64,000 bases of DNA from Nodularia sphaerocarpa UHCC 0038 (GTDB taxonomy: Bacteria > Cyanobacteriota > Cyanobacteriia > Cyanobacteriales > Nostocaceae), in assembly GCF_022376295.1 (NCBI RefSeq), contig NZ_CP060140.1, positions 3,414,356 through 3,478,355 on the forward strand. The letters are read 5' to 3'. Of this stretch, positions 35,301 to 43,640 are shown piece after piece. Below the pieces are notes generated by a model that saw only the letters and a list, made by a program, of their open reading frames with translations, did not search any database and was not told where the DNA came from. Each line of letters begins with the position of its first letter. The first letter of the stretch is position 1. The position numbers and the translations under genes were made by a program.

Positions 35301-37041
35301 TGTTTAACCAGATATTAAAACTACGACCGGGTTTACCGATGACTCCTTGCCAACCCGAGATCGGACTATCCGGTTTAATCCAAACTTCTACGGTGTAGGT
35401 GGTAATCTGCAAATCAGGATTATCTGCTAGAGCCACATAATCATTCACCCCATCAAACACCAAACCTCGCCGTTTCATCGATTCCAGTTTCAGGTTAACG
35501 GCGGTTCCAGTTTGCCATTTAATCTCATCAAGGCTGAATGTTTTATCGTCAATTTTCTTGACGGTATAGGTGCTGTTATAATCGCGGGTATCCACAACCT
35601 GTACCGCTTCCCCAGTATTTAAACCGTGATTTTCGGCGGTAATTCTGAGTTTCCCTGTACTGGTAATTTCACAAGCTGTAACTGCACCATTAAAGACTAA
35701 CCCGGTTTGTTCTTCGGGGATGACTTCCCAATTGCCTAACACTGGACTAGGGGGAGTCACTTCAAAAACATTATTATCAATTTTGGTGATGCCTTGCTGG
35801 AAACTATTGTAATTGCGAGTCCCACTAATTTTAACCTGGTTAATTTTCGTGCCATCCAGGTTTGTCACCGTTGAGGAAACGACATTGACTCCATCCTCTT
35901 CTCCCTGTTCTAAACGCGTAATTTGTCCTTGGGGAGGTGGGGTGGTTGTACCAATAATTTTGACGTTATCTAAGGTGTTTAAGGGCAATAAAACTTGACG
36001 AACGGTATTGCGCCAAATTTTCTCGGTGGCGGTGGGAGCAATTTGAGACAATGTACCATCCCCAGCTACCGCAAAACTGAAAGCCGCTACATTCCCTGTG
36101 TTCATGGGAATGGCTAACATGACTTTGGTACTATCGCGTAATAGCTGCATCCCCTCGTCGGTTTGCTGTTCCCGTTGTACGTCGTATTTCGTAGCACTTA
36201 AACCGTTGGTAACACTCAGAGTCCCTAAATCTAAGGTACGTTTAATAATCCCAGGAACACTACGAGGAATCAGACTATCGTTTGATTCTTCAAAGGTGGT
36301 GTAATCTTGAACATCAAACAGCCCTTCATCGGACATTAACAGGGTTGTCAGTTCGACTTTCTTGGTTTGGCTGTTGTAAGCAAATATATGCCAGCGATAA
36401 ACGTCATTTTCAATGGTGGGAACTAAGACTACAGAAAACCACCCGTTTTGTAGGTTATTGACTAAAGTTAATTCTGTGCTGGGTTCGTAGAAAAAGTTGC
36501 CATTGACATCGCGGAAGTCCAGGGTGTCTATATTAGTGAGTCCACTGGCTCCTTTTTTCATGTTTTTACTGGCTTCGTGCTTCTGTTTACTGCGCTTAAA
36601 CCGCACTTCCAGTTTCCGGTTAAGCTTATTGGTCATGCCATCTAACACAAAGCGATCGCACAGTAGGGTATTAGTTGTAGATTGGCGGAAAACATAGATG
36701 TGTCCCAACGCAGAAATTAATTGCACTGCTGCAACAGCAGTTTGGTCAAAGGTTTTGTAGCGAGAACGCAAAACAAAGCTACTGGGATTGGTCGCATCCG
36801 TCAATTCTGCGGTTTGTTGGTCGATGACTGATTGATCATCAACTTCATTGGGTAATTCTAAAGCTTGCCAACTTTCCCAGCCTGTGCGGTCTTCTGGGTT
36901 TTGATTCAGGTAACTATCTTCAAATCCGTCTTGTTTGACGGTGTACCAAATTTTGCCATCGGTGGTATTACCGAAAAGTACCACTTTACCTTCGTGGGTA
37001 ATGGTATTGATATGTTGGGGTTGTATTCCTGTTAGTAACAT
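29308..37041 (-). CDS. Giant LamG-domain protein
   Basis: 2577 aa, no signal peptide. Four LamG/concanavalin-type domains begin near residues 521, 1267, 1437 and 1734 (for example GLVFDGVNDYVALADNPDLQ, VMKFDGVNDHITLPAMNI), each ending in an ADxRLWxxART-like strand followed by a YYPLN/YLPLD motif. Residues about 884-970 and 1114-1187 are coiled coils flanking a ricin-type beta-trefoil-like segment (about 977-1107: YRMISSYGNRTLKI, PGYWSIRTRQDNNMVADFY). The C-terminal 550 residues (SVELTMTEDVEFNWTRSQDS, LGFKGSMDFSYQFQNESSIT, SKSRGFELNID-like) are amphipathic beta-rich and unrecognised. It is divergent from the peptide cluster with a 650-bp shared upstream region. Likely a surface or contact-acting protein; secretion route unknown. 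Confidence 0.85.
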   Translation of the reverse strand: MLLTGIQPQHINTITHEGKVVLFGNTTDGKIWYTVKQDGFEDSYLNQNPEDRTGWESWQALELPNEVDDQSVIDQQTAELTDATNPSSFVLRSRYKTFDQTAVAAVQLISALGHIYVFRQSTTNTLLCDRFVLDGMTNKLNRKLEVRFKRSKQKHEASKNMKKGASGLTNIDTLDFRDVNGNFFYEPSTELTLVNNLQNGWFSVVLVPTIENDVYRWHIFAYNSQTKKVELTTLLMSDEGLFDVQDYTTFEESNDSLIPRSVPGIIKRTLDLGTLSVTNGLSATKYDVQREQQTDEGMQLLRDSTKVMLAIPMNTGNVAAFSFAVAGDGTLSQIAPTATEKIWRNTVRQVLLPLNTLDNVKIIGTTTPPPQGQITRLEQGEEDGVNVVSSTVTNLDGTKINQVKISGTRNYNSFQQGITKIDNNVFEVTPPSPVLGNWEVIPEEQTGLVFNGAVTACEITSTGKLRITAENHGLNTGEAVQVVDTRDYNSTYTVKKIDDKTFSLDEIKWQTGTAVNLKLESMKRRGLVFDGVNDYVALADNPDLQITTYTVEVWIKPDSPISGWQGVIGKPGRSFNIWLNSNGFIHHRFHTSLSTNAGTPDTPNGSIVWNQWNHVAITNNGTTAKTYINGKLITEGPTGGSLVVDKTPLYMGCLDAAVSNCYKGQIADARLWKVARTEEQIRDSMYLQLTGKEVGLVGYWRLGAILEEGKDRQVLDFSVNNNDGIVYGGAYVSAVSLSRNLPGTTTPAIKYENEELFAVSEGATYTEEFEFKVTPTVDPNNVDKLGGQIFAITYKGKNNRSSSDWINITPNDTEFNDIGGGWYQAKCRFVVPDGVSLVRSFGIGNLKGTWTTLDIRKQTIQLTSDVITEARYTDTVNLTTLADNQFALEGKVTLLEVKEQQEGTLLVEKRDLESKIAGIVTQEQISSTQLPQLITAKKTEISNQQNLINSLQSQLSQCQTNYQSQVNNLFNYWCKFVSRFGDESWTAHFDPYTEIMAGTNNISGKYIDLKFELVDSGYYRMISSYGNRTLKIPVQGDPIKGDINADTNSPIYHWKFEQISPGYWSIRTRQDNNMVADFYAGHYDRRIGIWQNGSLYHQQWKIVSLGRASNNNIANAKQALDNKAIELQRAQEKLTQLQNELKILETPSTDLAAQKTQLQNRLQQVIALLNAIQTEINTLNTDFLNGVRAIQQTPQTMPLIIKDAKGLETRGALLGFVRPASGLNAIETCEGNVQLSYFDKQGRMRRTNYDATADSLNTAFEQWIPNGQRPCLNFSNSNSIVKLNQPLSLSENWSIEAWFCYPLPQTAQWNTLIRGQNADQHIVVSRDQKLGIYLTNDPLKQYFYDCGFSMGELSAGWHHLTVVGDGSTTRFYIDGKEVGDTKAKALVDAQVNLSVDPNNATFKQKLEDIKQATLKPIGDVYAIGNNHLVSSQPPDYGVMKFDGVNDHIKTTARMPSGNEITIEYWFKGSNLQSAVRQQESGYIVAGWHNSGTPLHIISTDGGTTGIKVGNTATNGSWHHIAMTWKRNTVNGFVSYLDGVLVEQRNSRDVALPTFSTSQPVFIGSIWGTGEFTTGQLAEVRIWNKARTQAEIQADMGKRLTGKEANLVTYYPLNKVEGGKVLDLVAGNNGTVMEATNMTDQTLPLNALSQGEQFGKVAEVRIWGMALNDEEIEANSKTLISGNESGLLAYYPLNEATGTEIRDNSGNGKHGTITNALWWACAASIGELSHTKPSNLVMKFDGVNDHITLPAMNINYSQGFTAEVWVRYNSFKYYSRIFDFGIGAGTDNILLTNPGTSNTLGFFVNRGTVGQNIQVANFLELGKWMHIAVTLDANGNGKIYKNGQLIQSGTCHLPNNVNRTTNYIGRSNWPDEYFDGQMAEFRLWNRARTPEEIQADRHKRLVGQEPGLAIYLPLDGIVTNKVLDYAGINDGTVTEATIVEESNAPWGGIGSSVVSAEYSTINIDPMTGQKTAMMRRFFAAPAVNGVNLFPDKPLETLELKWIGNAQFAPTLLGYIEGAPPVPSENLSLADDYNGATSVELTMTEDVEFNWTRSQDSGLGAAVETFIGAETEAEAGLFVQAKIASMRLGFKGSMDFSYQFQNESSITSSSSLSMTDKLELRGTFEDDPKFPHLGNRFIPKNIGYALVVSALADVFVSRLARSKKMVGYQVLPVDGIPPDINTITFLMNPAYTMNGSLDGMTGSSATSQRFFKHVPEMRSQYGSLYPASYYRLQEAYNLKRQIEAEDKRRESYFSNFDVGLIDEISLDRNINSGAAPNTIGVQREEDQPTTEMTAEEQQQAEAENLKNLQAQGSANVQQQNQASQAKQAQIQSKITDQNKQAHAMASFAGWQRNMENIQVRAGKRNIVNTYVWDADGGLRTEAQSFANTVEHTIGGSFAMNAALGMEGKFMVGGATAELTAQATVNMTQTMSKTESRSKGFELNIDLSGMENKGVTDYNDNPIMPGEKVDRYRFMSFYLESSTQHFQDFFNYVVDPEWLASNDEEARALRQAQAGKPNKTWRVLHRVTYVERPSLMGFGRDIRQLKVRDENVGIGKVIVEVSDLQQKVDQILEWISSQPQ

Positions 37042-37691
37042 AATTGACTTGAAATTAAATTAAATCCGCATAATCCTAATACGTAAATTCTCCGAAATTT
37101 GATAACTTAACAAAAATACACCGTTATTTTACGTAAGTGTTTAAACGGAAGTATTTAATATGACTTAAAATCTACATTGTGCTGTTTGGTTGAGTGATTC
37201 ATGAGTACGTGCCTCACAAAAACAAAGAAATTGCTTCAGTTTCGACATCTTCTGGCACCATTCCCCATAACCCTAGACTAAGCATTTATCTGTGTTCATC
37301 TGTGTAGCCTACGGCAAGCCGCTAACGCGTCTATATCTGTGGATGATTAATTCTTCGCTCAAAAATCTGCACCTAGAAAATGATAAAAATAATTTGTATT
37401 TTTCACAACATTAATTTTTATCAATTACGGTCAGGCGATAGCGCGGAGCGCCTAGGCAGATAATTTAAAAGTCAATTATTTGATGACATAGCCGCAAAAC
37501 CTGGAATATTGTCTAATTATTTTCTCAAAGTATGAGTTTTGCCAAAAAAAAATTAGACTTTATATCTACTTTGAGGAGTAAATCTAGAACATTGATTTCT
37601 ATCTAGGGATTTATGAATTCCTCACAAACAGTGCTTATAGTTAAGTTCTTAGGTGGTCACAAACCTATGTACGTAAGTGAGGCTAACAATC
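37042..37691. other. Shared upstream region of the LamG gene and peptide cluster
   Basis: 650 bp, AT-rich, no gene supported. Includes a dispersed repeat at about 37280-37350 (CTGTGTTCATCTGTGTAGCC and the rest) and, just before the first peptide start, the element CGTAAGTGAGGCTAACAATC (37672-37691) that recurs before other precursor genes. Confidence 0.5.
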
Positions 37692-38030
37692 ATGTCACAT
37701 CAAATATTTACATCAGAACTGTTTGTTACTTTATCTGATGATCAACAAGAACTTGTAGCTGGTGGTGCTGACTTTGAACTGGCTGGTAGCAACTTCGCTC
37801 AAAGACGTGCCAACTTACAAGGCACAAGCAATGCCGGGCCAGAGGGCAGTACTGCCAACTCCACAGGTGACGTTACGGCTATTAATACTGCGGCGCAAGA
37901 CTTGTTGGGATTCGGTGCAGCAGAAGTTCCTCAAATTGATGCCTTGGGTGCTGCACCAGTTCTTAACGGTGGTGCTGGTGGTGGTGGTGGTGCTGCTGGA
38001 GGAGGAGGTGGAGGTGAAGGTGAAGGTTAA
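37692..38030 (+). CDS. Double-glycine leader peptide 1 (bacteriocin-like precursor)
   Basis: 112 aa from the ATG at 37692. Leader residues 1-25 end in LSDDQQELVAGG (G24-G25), the cleavage signal for C39-peptidase exporters. The core (ADFELAGSNFAQRRANLQGT, STANSTGDVTAINTAAQDLL, then a tail of mostly Gly with Glu) is almost the same as that of peptide 2. No cysteines, so no disulfide or lanthionine formation expected. This matches cyanobacterial double-glycine bacteriocin-like families; activity is not shown by sequence. Confidence 0.85.
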   Translation: MSHQIFTSELFVTLSDDQQELVAGGADFELAGSNFAQRRANLQGTSNAGPEGSTANSTGDVTAINTAAQDLLGFGAAEVPQIDALGAAPVLNGGAGGGGGAAGGGGGGEGEG

Positions 38031-38195
38031 TCAACTAAACCAGCCAAACCATTAAATCATTCCGACAATTAACCCAGAAAGTGTATCTGTAACATTCAAG
38101 TATTTCACCCATCTCAGTAGGAAATGGTGAATGGGGTGATTCTCCGAATCAGCAGTGCCATTGTGTATTCCTAACCATACCCAAAAACTGCAATT

Positions 38196-38230
38196 GTGAT
38201 CTCCAATAACTGAACTATTGCAGAGATCAC
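38196..38230. promoter_or_regulatory. Stem-loop between peptide genes 1 and 2
   Basis: GTGATCTC at 38196-38203 pairs perfectly with GAGATCAC at 38223-38230, and inside it CAATA pairs with TATTG. No T run, so it is more likely an RNA processing or stability element than a terminator. The rest of 38031-38404 holds no gene. Confidence 0.55.
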
Positions 38231-38404
38231 CCTGGTGAGTTTCTCCAGTCAGTACTCTGGGTTTCCTGTTCTCAATGGAAAGTAGGCTTTAATTCCAGAA
38301 TTTTCTTGCCAGTTCATTTTGGCTGAATAGGTCAGCAAAACTGCATCAACAAGTTAGTATCTGGAATCTTCTGTTTAACAATTACGTAAATCAGGCTAAC
38401 AATC

Positions 38405-38716
38405 ATGACAGAGCATATTGTATCAGAGTTGTGCGTGGCGTTATCCGACGAGCAACAAGAACTCGTAGCCGGCGGTGCTGATTTTGAGCTAGCTGGGAGC
38501 AATTTCGCTAACAGAATCGCAAATTTAGCAGGAACAGCCACTTCTGGCCCTGATGGTAGCACTGCCAACTCCACAGGTCAGTTGACGGCTACTAACACTG
38601 CGGCACAAGATTTGTTGGGATTTGGTGCGGAAGCAGTTCCTGATGTTGAGGCTTTAGGCGCAGCGCCAGTTCTTAACGGTGGAGGCGGTGGTGCTGGTGG
38701 TGCTGAAGAAGGTTAA
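38405..38716 (+). CDS. Double-glycine leader peptide 2
   Basis: 103 aa. Leader MTEHIVSELCVALSDEQQEL then VAGG (G23-G24). Core ADFELAGSNFANRIANLAGT, STANSTGQLTATNTAAQDLL, FGAEAVPDVEALGAAPVLN and a Gly-rich tail. A recent tandem paralogue of peptide 1, with an equivalent upstream element (ACGTAAATCAGGCTAACAAT). The leader carries one Cys (residue 10) but the core has none. Confidence 0.85.
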   Translation: MTEHIVSELCVALSDEQQELVAGGADFELAGSNFANRIANLAGTATSGPDGSTANSTGQLTATNTAAQDLLGFGAEAVPDVEALGAAPVLNGGGGGAGGAEEG

Positions 38717-39049
38717 ATTGAGGGGTAAGCAGACTCTCAAAACTACTTTGACAAAGTACTAGAGACATCTGCGATCGCTAGCTTGGATAATTGATGATTA
38801 CACAGATAACTGTGTTTATGATCTCTAGTTACCACTGAGTCATCTGGTGACTCAACATTGGCGCAAGAACGGATTCCAGAGCTTTCTGTGTGTGATTCAT
38901 GTTTGCACAACTTGATTATTGAGCCGAATACTCAGGATAAACTGCATCCACAAGTCAGTTTCTGGAATCCTTTCTTTGAGAATTATGTCAAGGAGACTAA
39001 CAATCATGACAAATCAGATTGGAGTTGATTGTCAGTGAGGTTAATAATC
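38717..39049. other. Region between peptide genes 2 and 3 with a leader remnant
   Basis: Hairpins ACACAG-ATAA-CTGTGT (38804-38819) and TGAGTCA-tctgg-TGACTCA (about 38847-38865) lie here. At 39006-39038 a ten-codon frame MTNQIGVDCQ starts after ACTAACAATC, like a real precursor start, then stops at once; it looks like a truncated leader duplication. Confidence 0.5.
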
Positions 39050-39319
39050 ATGTCATATCAAATCATCACATCGGATTGGTTTGCAGAGTTAGAATTATCC
39101 GATAGACAGCAGGAGTTGCTGGTTGGTGGTGTTAACTATCAACTGAACGACAACAATTTTGCTCAAGGATCTGCAACAACCACAAACACAAGTAATAGTA
39201 GTCCAGAAGGAAATTCTTCTGAATCAAATACTCAGCTTGCTGATGTAGATTCTAACGCCATAAGTCTTTTCTCTAATGAGCCTACAGAATTTCCGGCTCT
39301 TTCCAACTTCAATAACTGA
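39050..39319 (+). CDS. Double-glycine leader peptide 3
   Basis: 89 aa. Leader MSYQIITSDWFAELELSDRQ then QELLVGG (G26-G27). Core is Asn/Ser/Thr-rich (NYQLNDNNFAQGSATTTNTS) without the Gly tail of peptides 1 and 2, but NYQLNDNNFAQ aligns with DFELAGSNFAQ, so it is a diverged member of the same group. Start preceded by GTCAGTGAGGTTAATAATC. Confidence 0.8.
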   Translation: MSYQIITSDWFAELELSDRQQELLVGGVNYQLNDNNFAQGSATTTNTSNSSPEGNSSESNTQLADVDSNAISLFSNEPTEFPALSNFNN

Positions 39320-39478
39320 ATCAATGGAATACTGAGAAAAAAATTTCTTAACCCTAGCTAAAATTTAGAGGTTAGCTTTGATATTGGGAGAATCTAAAAA
39401 TTTTCCGGTTGTTTTCAACGTAAAGCTGCGAAATTATCACTAGAAAAGGGGGGAGAGGAGATAGTTATCACTCGCTCA

Positions 39479-39490
39479 ACGTAAGTGAGG
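39479..39490 (+). promoter_or_regulatory. Orphan copy of the precursor upstream element
   Basis: ACGTAAGTGAGG, identical to the element before peptide 1 (37671-37682), but with no peptide gene after it. Either an eroded precursor locus or a regulatory site for the exporter genes. Confidence 0.4.
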
Positions 39491-39552
39491 TCTTCGAGAG
39501 AGCTTGAGCATTCTCCTCTGTTGTTCCGACGTGTTATCCACGTGAGATCCAT

Positions 39553-39590
39553 GAGAAAGGTTATTGCCGTACATATTGTACTCCTTTCTC
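39553..39590. promoter_or_regulatory. Inverted repeat upstream of the HlyD-like gene
   Basis: GAGAAAGG (39553-39560) pairs with CCTTTCTC (39583-39590); inside it GTAC pairs with GTAC. Located about 200 bp before the exporter adaptor gene, with no T run. Possible operator or RNA structure. The remainder of 39320-39787 holds no gene. Confidence 0.45.
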
Positions 39591-39787
39591 TATCCCCATC
39601 CCTAATTATACAACATCATAAACCAGATGTTAGCTTTTGTTAGCATCTTATGTTACGGTTTCACCTTTTACCGCAAATTTTTCCGCCAATAATATTTAAC
39701 AACTGTCAATTTTATCGGCGGTTAATTATTAACTTTGAGACTTTTGCTAGAAAACTATTATCCAAATCAAACCCAAGGTAGAGTACA

Positions 39788-41305
39788 GTGAACTCCTTTC
39801 CTCAACAAGACAACCATTTTTGGAATCGGTTTAACGAACCGACACCAGAAGAACTCAGTTTAGTGGAACCTCACGAGTTTCTTCCCCGCATCAGTAAATG
39901 GACAAATATCGGCGCAGGAGTTTTGCTAATTACTTTTATGGCGGCGGCTGGACTGACATCTGTTTTTAGTTACAATGTCACAGTCAAAGTTCCGGCGACA
40001 ATTCGACCAGAAGGAGAACTGGGAATTGTGCAATCAGCCGTTAATGGAACAGTGGAGAAAATAGATGTGCAAGAAAATCAGGTAGTCAAACAAGGAGAAC
40101 CCATTGCTTACATTGATGATTCCCGGCTGCAAAATCAAAAAAGCCAACTAGAAAATCATCTTGAGCAGAGTCAATTGCAACTGCGCCAAATTGATGCTCA
40201 AATGGCTGAAATCGCTACTCAGATGGCGGCTCAAAGAACCTTAGTTAACCGCACAGTAATAGCTGCACAAGCCGAACTCAGTGCGAGTCAACGCAACTAT
40301 GAAGACCAGCAAAAGACAACTATAGCGGATCTGACAGAAGCCGAAGCTACTTGGAATTTAGCGAAATTACAACGCGATCGCCTACAACAGAATAACCTAT
40401 TAACTGCAACCGTACAAGAAGCCGAAGTAGCCTTAAATTTAGCGAAAAAGCAACGCGACCGATTACAGTCAGTAGTCGCATCAGGAGCAATTTCGCGCAC
40501 TTTATTGGAGGAAAAACAACAGGAAGTAAAATCAGCCCAAGCCAAGCTAGAACAAGCCAAAGCTAACGCTAAAGACTTGATGTCAGAAAAAGAACAAGCC
40601 TTGAAAATTGCCCAAATCAAACTAGAAAAAGCTCGAACCAGTATCAATCCTCATGATGCAGCTATCACCATAGCCTCTGAAAGAATTAAACAAGAACAAG
40701 CCAGTGGTAAATCTACCTTATCCGCCTTGAACAGAGAACGAGAAACCCTATTGCAACAGCGTCTAGAACTGGAAAAACAAACTATTCGCACCAGCAAAGA
40801 ACTACAACAAGTAGAAATTGACCTGAATGAAACTGTAATCCGAGCGCCAATTACAGGTACAGTGCTGCAATTAAATCTGCGTCATCCTGGACAAGTAGTA
40901 CAACCAAGTCAAGCTATTGCTCAAATTGCACCCATCAATAGTCCCATACTGATTAAAGCATTTGTCCAGCCTCAAGACATCGACAAAGTAAAACCTGGGC
41001 AAAAAGTGCAGATGCAGGTTTCAGCTTGTCCTTATCCCAACTACGGTACTCTCCACGGGACAGTGAGAAATGTTGCCCCAGATGCCCTCCCAACGGGAAA
41101 TAACAGCATCGAGACAAGTGTACAAGGGGCTACCCAGACAGTCGCTTATGAAGCCACCATAGAAGCTAATACTACTTATGTGGGTAGAGAAAATCATCAA
41201 TGTCACCTCCAACCCGGTATGAAAGGTCGAGCCGATATTATTTCTCGTCAGGAAACCGTACTTAATTTCATTCTCCGCAAAGCCCGATTAATCACAGATT
41301 TCTGA
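39788..41305 (+). CDS. HlyD-family secretion adaptor
   Basis: 505 aa from a GTG. One N-terminal transmembrane helix (residues about 42-62, IGAGVLLITFMAAAGLTSVF), a biotinyl-lipoyl half-motif (GTVEKIDVQENQVVKQGEPI), a long coiled coil (about 110-345, Glu/Gln/Ala-rich), the second lipoyl half (VIRAPITGTVLQLNLRHPGQ VVQPSQ) and a beta-barrel domain (PQDIDKVKPGQKVQMQVSAC). It would link the C39 ABC exporter to an outer-membrane channel. First of the exporter pair; the ABC gene starts about 140 bp after. Confidence 0.92.
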   Translation: MNSFPQQDNHFWNRFNEPTPEELSLVEPHEFLPRISKWTNIGAGVLLITFMAAAGLTSVFSYNVTVKVPATIRPEGELGIVQSAVNGTVEKIDVQENQVVKQGEPIAYIDDSRLQNQKSQLENHLEQSQLQLRQIDAQMAEIATQMAAQRTLVNRTVIAAQAELSASQRNYEDQQKTTIADLTEAEATWNLAKLQRDRLQQNNLLTATVQEAEVALNLAKKQRDRLQSVVASGAISRTLLEEKQQEVKSAQAKLEQAKANAKDLMSEKEQALKIAQIKLEKARTSINPHDAAITIASERIKQEQASGKSTLSALNRERETLLQQRLELEKQTIRTSKELQQVEIDLNETVIRAPITGTVLQLNLRHPGQVVQPSQAIAQIAPINSPILIKAFVQPQDIDKVKPGQKVQMQVSACPYPNYGTLHGTVRNVAPDALPTGNNSIETSVQGATQTVAYEATIEANTTYVGRENHQCHLQPGMKGRADIISRQETVLNFILRKARLITDF

Positions 41306-41442
41306 GCAAGAGTTAAACGCCGATAGAAGAGGATGAACGCAGATAAACGCTGATAAATAAATCTGTTGTGGTATTTTTGGAGGTTGCTAGTTTTGTGTTA
41401 ATAAGAAAAGTTCTGGAAGAAAATTTAATTACGAATTAAATT

Positions 41443-43611
41443 ATGTTTGGTTTAATTAAACTTCAGAAAAACTATAAATGCGTTTCACAGTTGAGCGAAG
41501 AAGATTGTGGAGCAGCTTGTCTGGCGACAATTTGCAAACATTACGGTCGATTTTTAAGCATTAATCGCAGTCGAGAATCTGTAGGAACTGGACAACTAGG
41601 AACTACTTTGTTAGGTCTAAAACGTGGTTCTGAAAACTTGGGTTTTAATGCTAGAGCCGTTAAAGCCTCGCCAGAAATTATCGACAGAATCAAAGAAGTG
41701 CAGTTACCAGCCATTATCCATTGGCACGGTTATCACTGGGTAGTTTTATATAACCAACAGGGCAAAAAATATGTAATTGCTGACCCCTCTGTGGGTATTC
41801 GTTATGTTGACCGCAAAGAGTTAACAGACGCTTGGAATGGGGTGATGCTCTTACTGGAACCAGATCCAGACCGCTTTTTTGATCAGCCCCAAGACAAACC
41901 AATGGGTGGCTTTGCACGCTTTCTCAAGCGGATTTTGCCTTATCGTGGTTTGCTGTCTCAGGTTTTAATGATGAATATTGCTTTGGGTGTACTGGCCTTG
42001 GGTTCTCCAGTACTTATCCAAATTCTTACAGATGATGTTTTAGTGCGGGGAGATGTCCAACTACTAACTGTTGTCGTCGCCGCAGTTGTAGTGATGACTG
42101 TATTTAGCAGCACTTTACAATTATTGCAATCAACAATGATTGCTCACTTTGGTCAACGACTGCAATTAGGGCTAGTTTTGGAATTTGGGCGGAAAATGCT
42201 CCAGTTACCTTTAAATTACTACGAAGCCCGCCGGAGTGGTGAAATCACTAGCCGATTACGAGATATCAATCATATTAACCAGTTGGTATCACAGATAGTC
42301 GTGATGTTACCGAGTAAGTTTTTTATTGCAGTGATTTCTTTCTGCTTAATGATGTTTTATAGTTGGAAACTCACATTAGCAGTTATCCTGGTCGGTGCTT
42401 TAATGACTTTATCTACTCTGCCTTTTTTACCTATCCTCCAACAAAAAACTCGCAGTCTTTTAGTGTTAGGGGCGGAAAATCAAGGGGTGTTGGTAGAAAC
42501 ATTTAAGGGCGCACAGGTACTGAAAACCACAAATGCTGCTCCTCAATTTTGGGAAGAATTTCAAAGTCGTTTTGGTCGTTTGGCTAATCTGACTTTTAGT
42601 ACTGTGCAAATCGGAATTATTAACAATACTCTTTCTCGATTGCTTTCGACTATTGGTGGTGTGGCTTTATTAGGGTTAGGAAGTATCTTGGTGATTCAAG
42701 GAGAGTTAAGTATCGGTCAAATGCTGGCTTTTAATGTCCTACAGGTGAATGTTCTGAGTTTAATTAATTCTTTAGTGGGTTTAGTCGATGAATATTTTCG
42801 CTCTCAGACCGCAGTTTCTCGGCTTTTGGAAGTAATTGATGCGACACCAGAGGTGGTGGGAGGTAGTCAAAAGCCTGTAGCGCAAATTTCCGGAAGTGCA
42901 GATATTCATTGTTCTCATCTGACATTTCACCACCCTGGAAGAGTTGACTTGTTAGAAGATTTTTCTCTCAAGTTACCCGGTGGACAAGCGATCGCCTTGA
43001 TTGGTAAATCTGGTTGTGGTAAAAGTACCTTAGCCAAACTCTTAGCAGGTTTATATCAGCCAAATTCTGGTAATATCCGCATTGGCTCGTTTAACCTTGA
43101 TGACATCGCCCTGGATTGTCTGCGACAACAAATAGTTTATGTCCCCCAAGAACCTCATTTTTGGAGTCGCTCAATTTTAGAGAATTTCCGTTTAGGAACG
43201 CCCTACATTTCTTTTGAGGAAATTGTCAAAGCTTGCGAGATTGCTGATGCAGATAGCTTTATCAGTCAACTTCCCAGTAAGTATCAAACTGTGTTGGGTG
43301 AATTTGGGGCGAATCTCTCTGGTGGACAAAGACAAAGATTAGCGATCGCCAGAGGAATTATGACTAATCCACCTGTCCTAATTTTAGATGAAGCCACAGC
43401 CGGACTCGACCCAGTTAGTGAAGCTAGCGTATTAGATGCTATTTTAGAATACCGCAAAGGCAAAACTACAGTTTTAATTACCCATCGTCCCAGCGTTGTC
43501 AAGCGAGCCGATTGGATTGTGATGTTAGAAAAAGGTGAAGTACATTTACAAGGAACTCCAGAGACTTTTATGGCAGAAAAAGGAGAGCATCAAAAGTTTC
43601 TATCATTATGA
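41443..43611 (+). CDS. C39 peptidase-containing ABC exporter (PCAT)
   Basis: 722 aa with three parts. Residues 1-140: C39 cysteine peptidase with Gln16, Cys22 (EEDCGAACLA), His in IHWHGYHWVVLY and Asp in IADPSVG. Residues about 160-440: six-helix ABC transmembrane domain. Residues about 475-722: ABC ATPase with Walker A GKSGCGKST, signature LSGGQRQRLAIA and Walker B PVLILDEATAGLD. It cuts leaders after GG and exports the cores, so it is the processing and secretion partner of the seven precursor genes around it. All key residues are intact. Confidence 0.95.
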   Translation: MFGLIKLQKNYKCVSQLSEEDCGAACLATICKHYGRFLSINRSRESVGTGQLGTTLLGLKRGSENLGFNARAVKASPEIIDRIKEVQLPAIIHWHGYHWVVLYNQQGKKYVIADPSVGIRYVDRKELTDAWNGVMLLLEPDPDRFFDQPQDKPMGGFARFLKRILPYRGLLSQVLMMNIALGVLALGSPVLIQILTDDVLVRGDVQLLTVVVAAVVVMTVFSSTLQLLQSTMIAHFGQRLQLGLVLEFGRKMLQLPLNYYEARRSGEITSRLRDINHINQLVSQIVVMLPSKFFIAVISFCLMMFYSWKLTLAVILVGALMTLSTLPFLPILQQKTRSLLVLGAENQGVLVETFKGAQVLKTTNAAPQFWEEFQSRFGRLANLTFSTVQIGIINNTLSRLLSTIGGVALLGLGSILVIQGELSIGQMLAFNVLQVNVLSLINSLVGLVDEYFRSQTAVSRLLEVIDATPEVVGGSQKPVAQISGSADIHCSHLTFHHPGRVDLLEDFSLKLPGGQAIALIGKSGCGKSTLAKLLAGLYQPNSGNIRIGSFNLDDIALDCLRQQIVYVPQEPHFWSRSILENFRLGTPYISFEEIVKACEIADADSFISQLPSKYQTVLGEFGANLSGGQRQRLAIARGIMTNPPVLILDEATAGLDPVSEASVLDAILEYRKGKTTVLITHRPSVVKRADWIVMLEKGEVHLQGTPETFMAEKGEHQKFLSL

Positions 43612-43640
43612 CAATTTATCTGGTGTGAGCAAGTAAGATC

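Noticed and set aside
37762..38055. 97-aa frame overlapping peptide 1
   Set aside because: Out-of-frame shadow of the Gly-rich precursor; the real frame has the conserved leader and upstream element.
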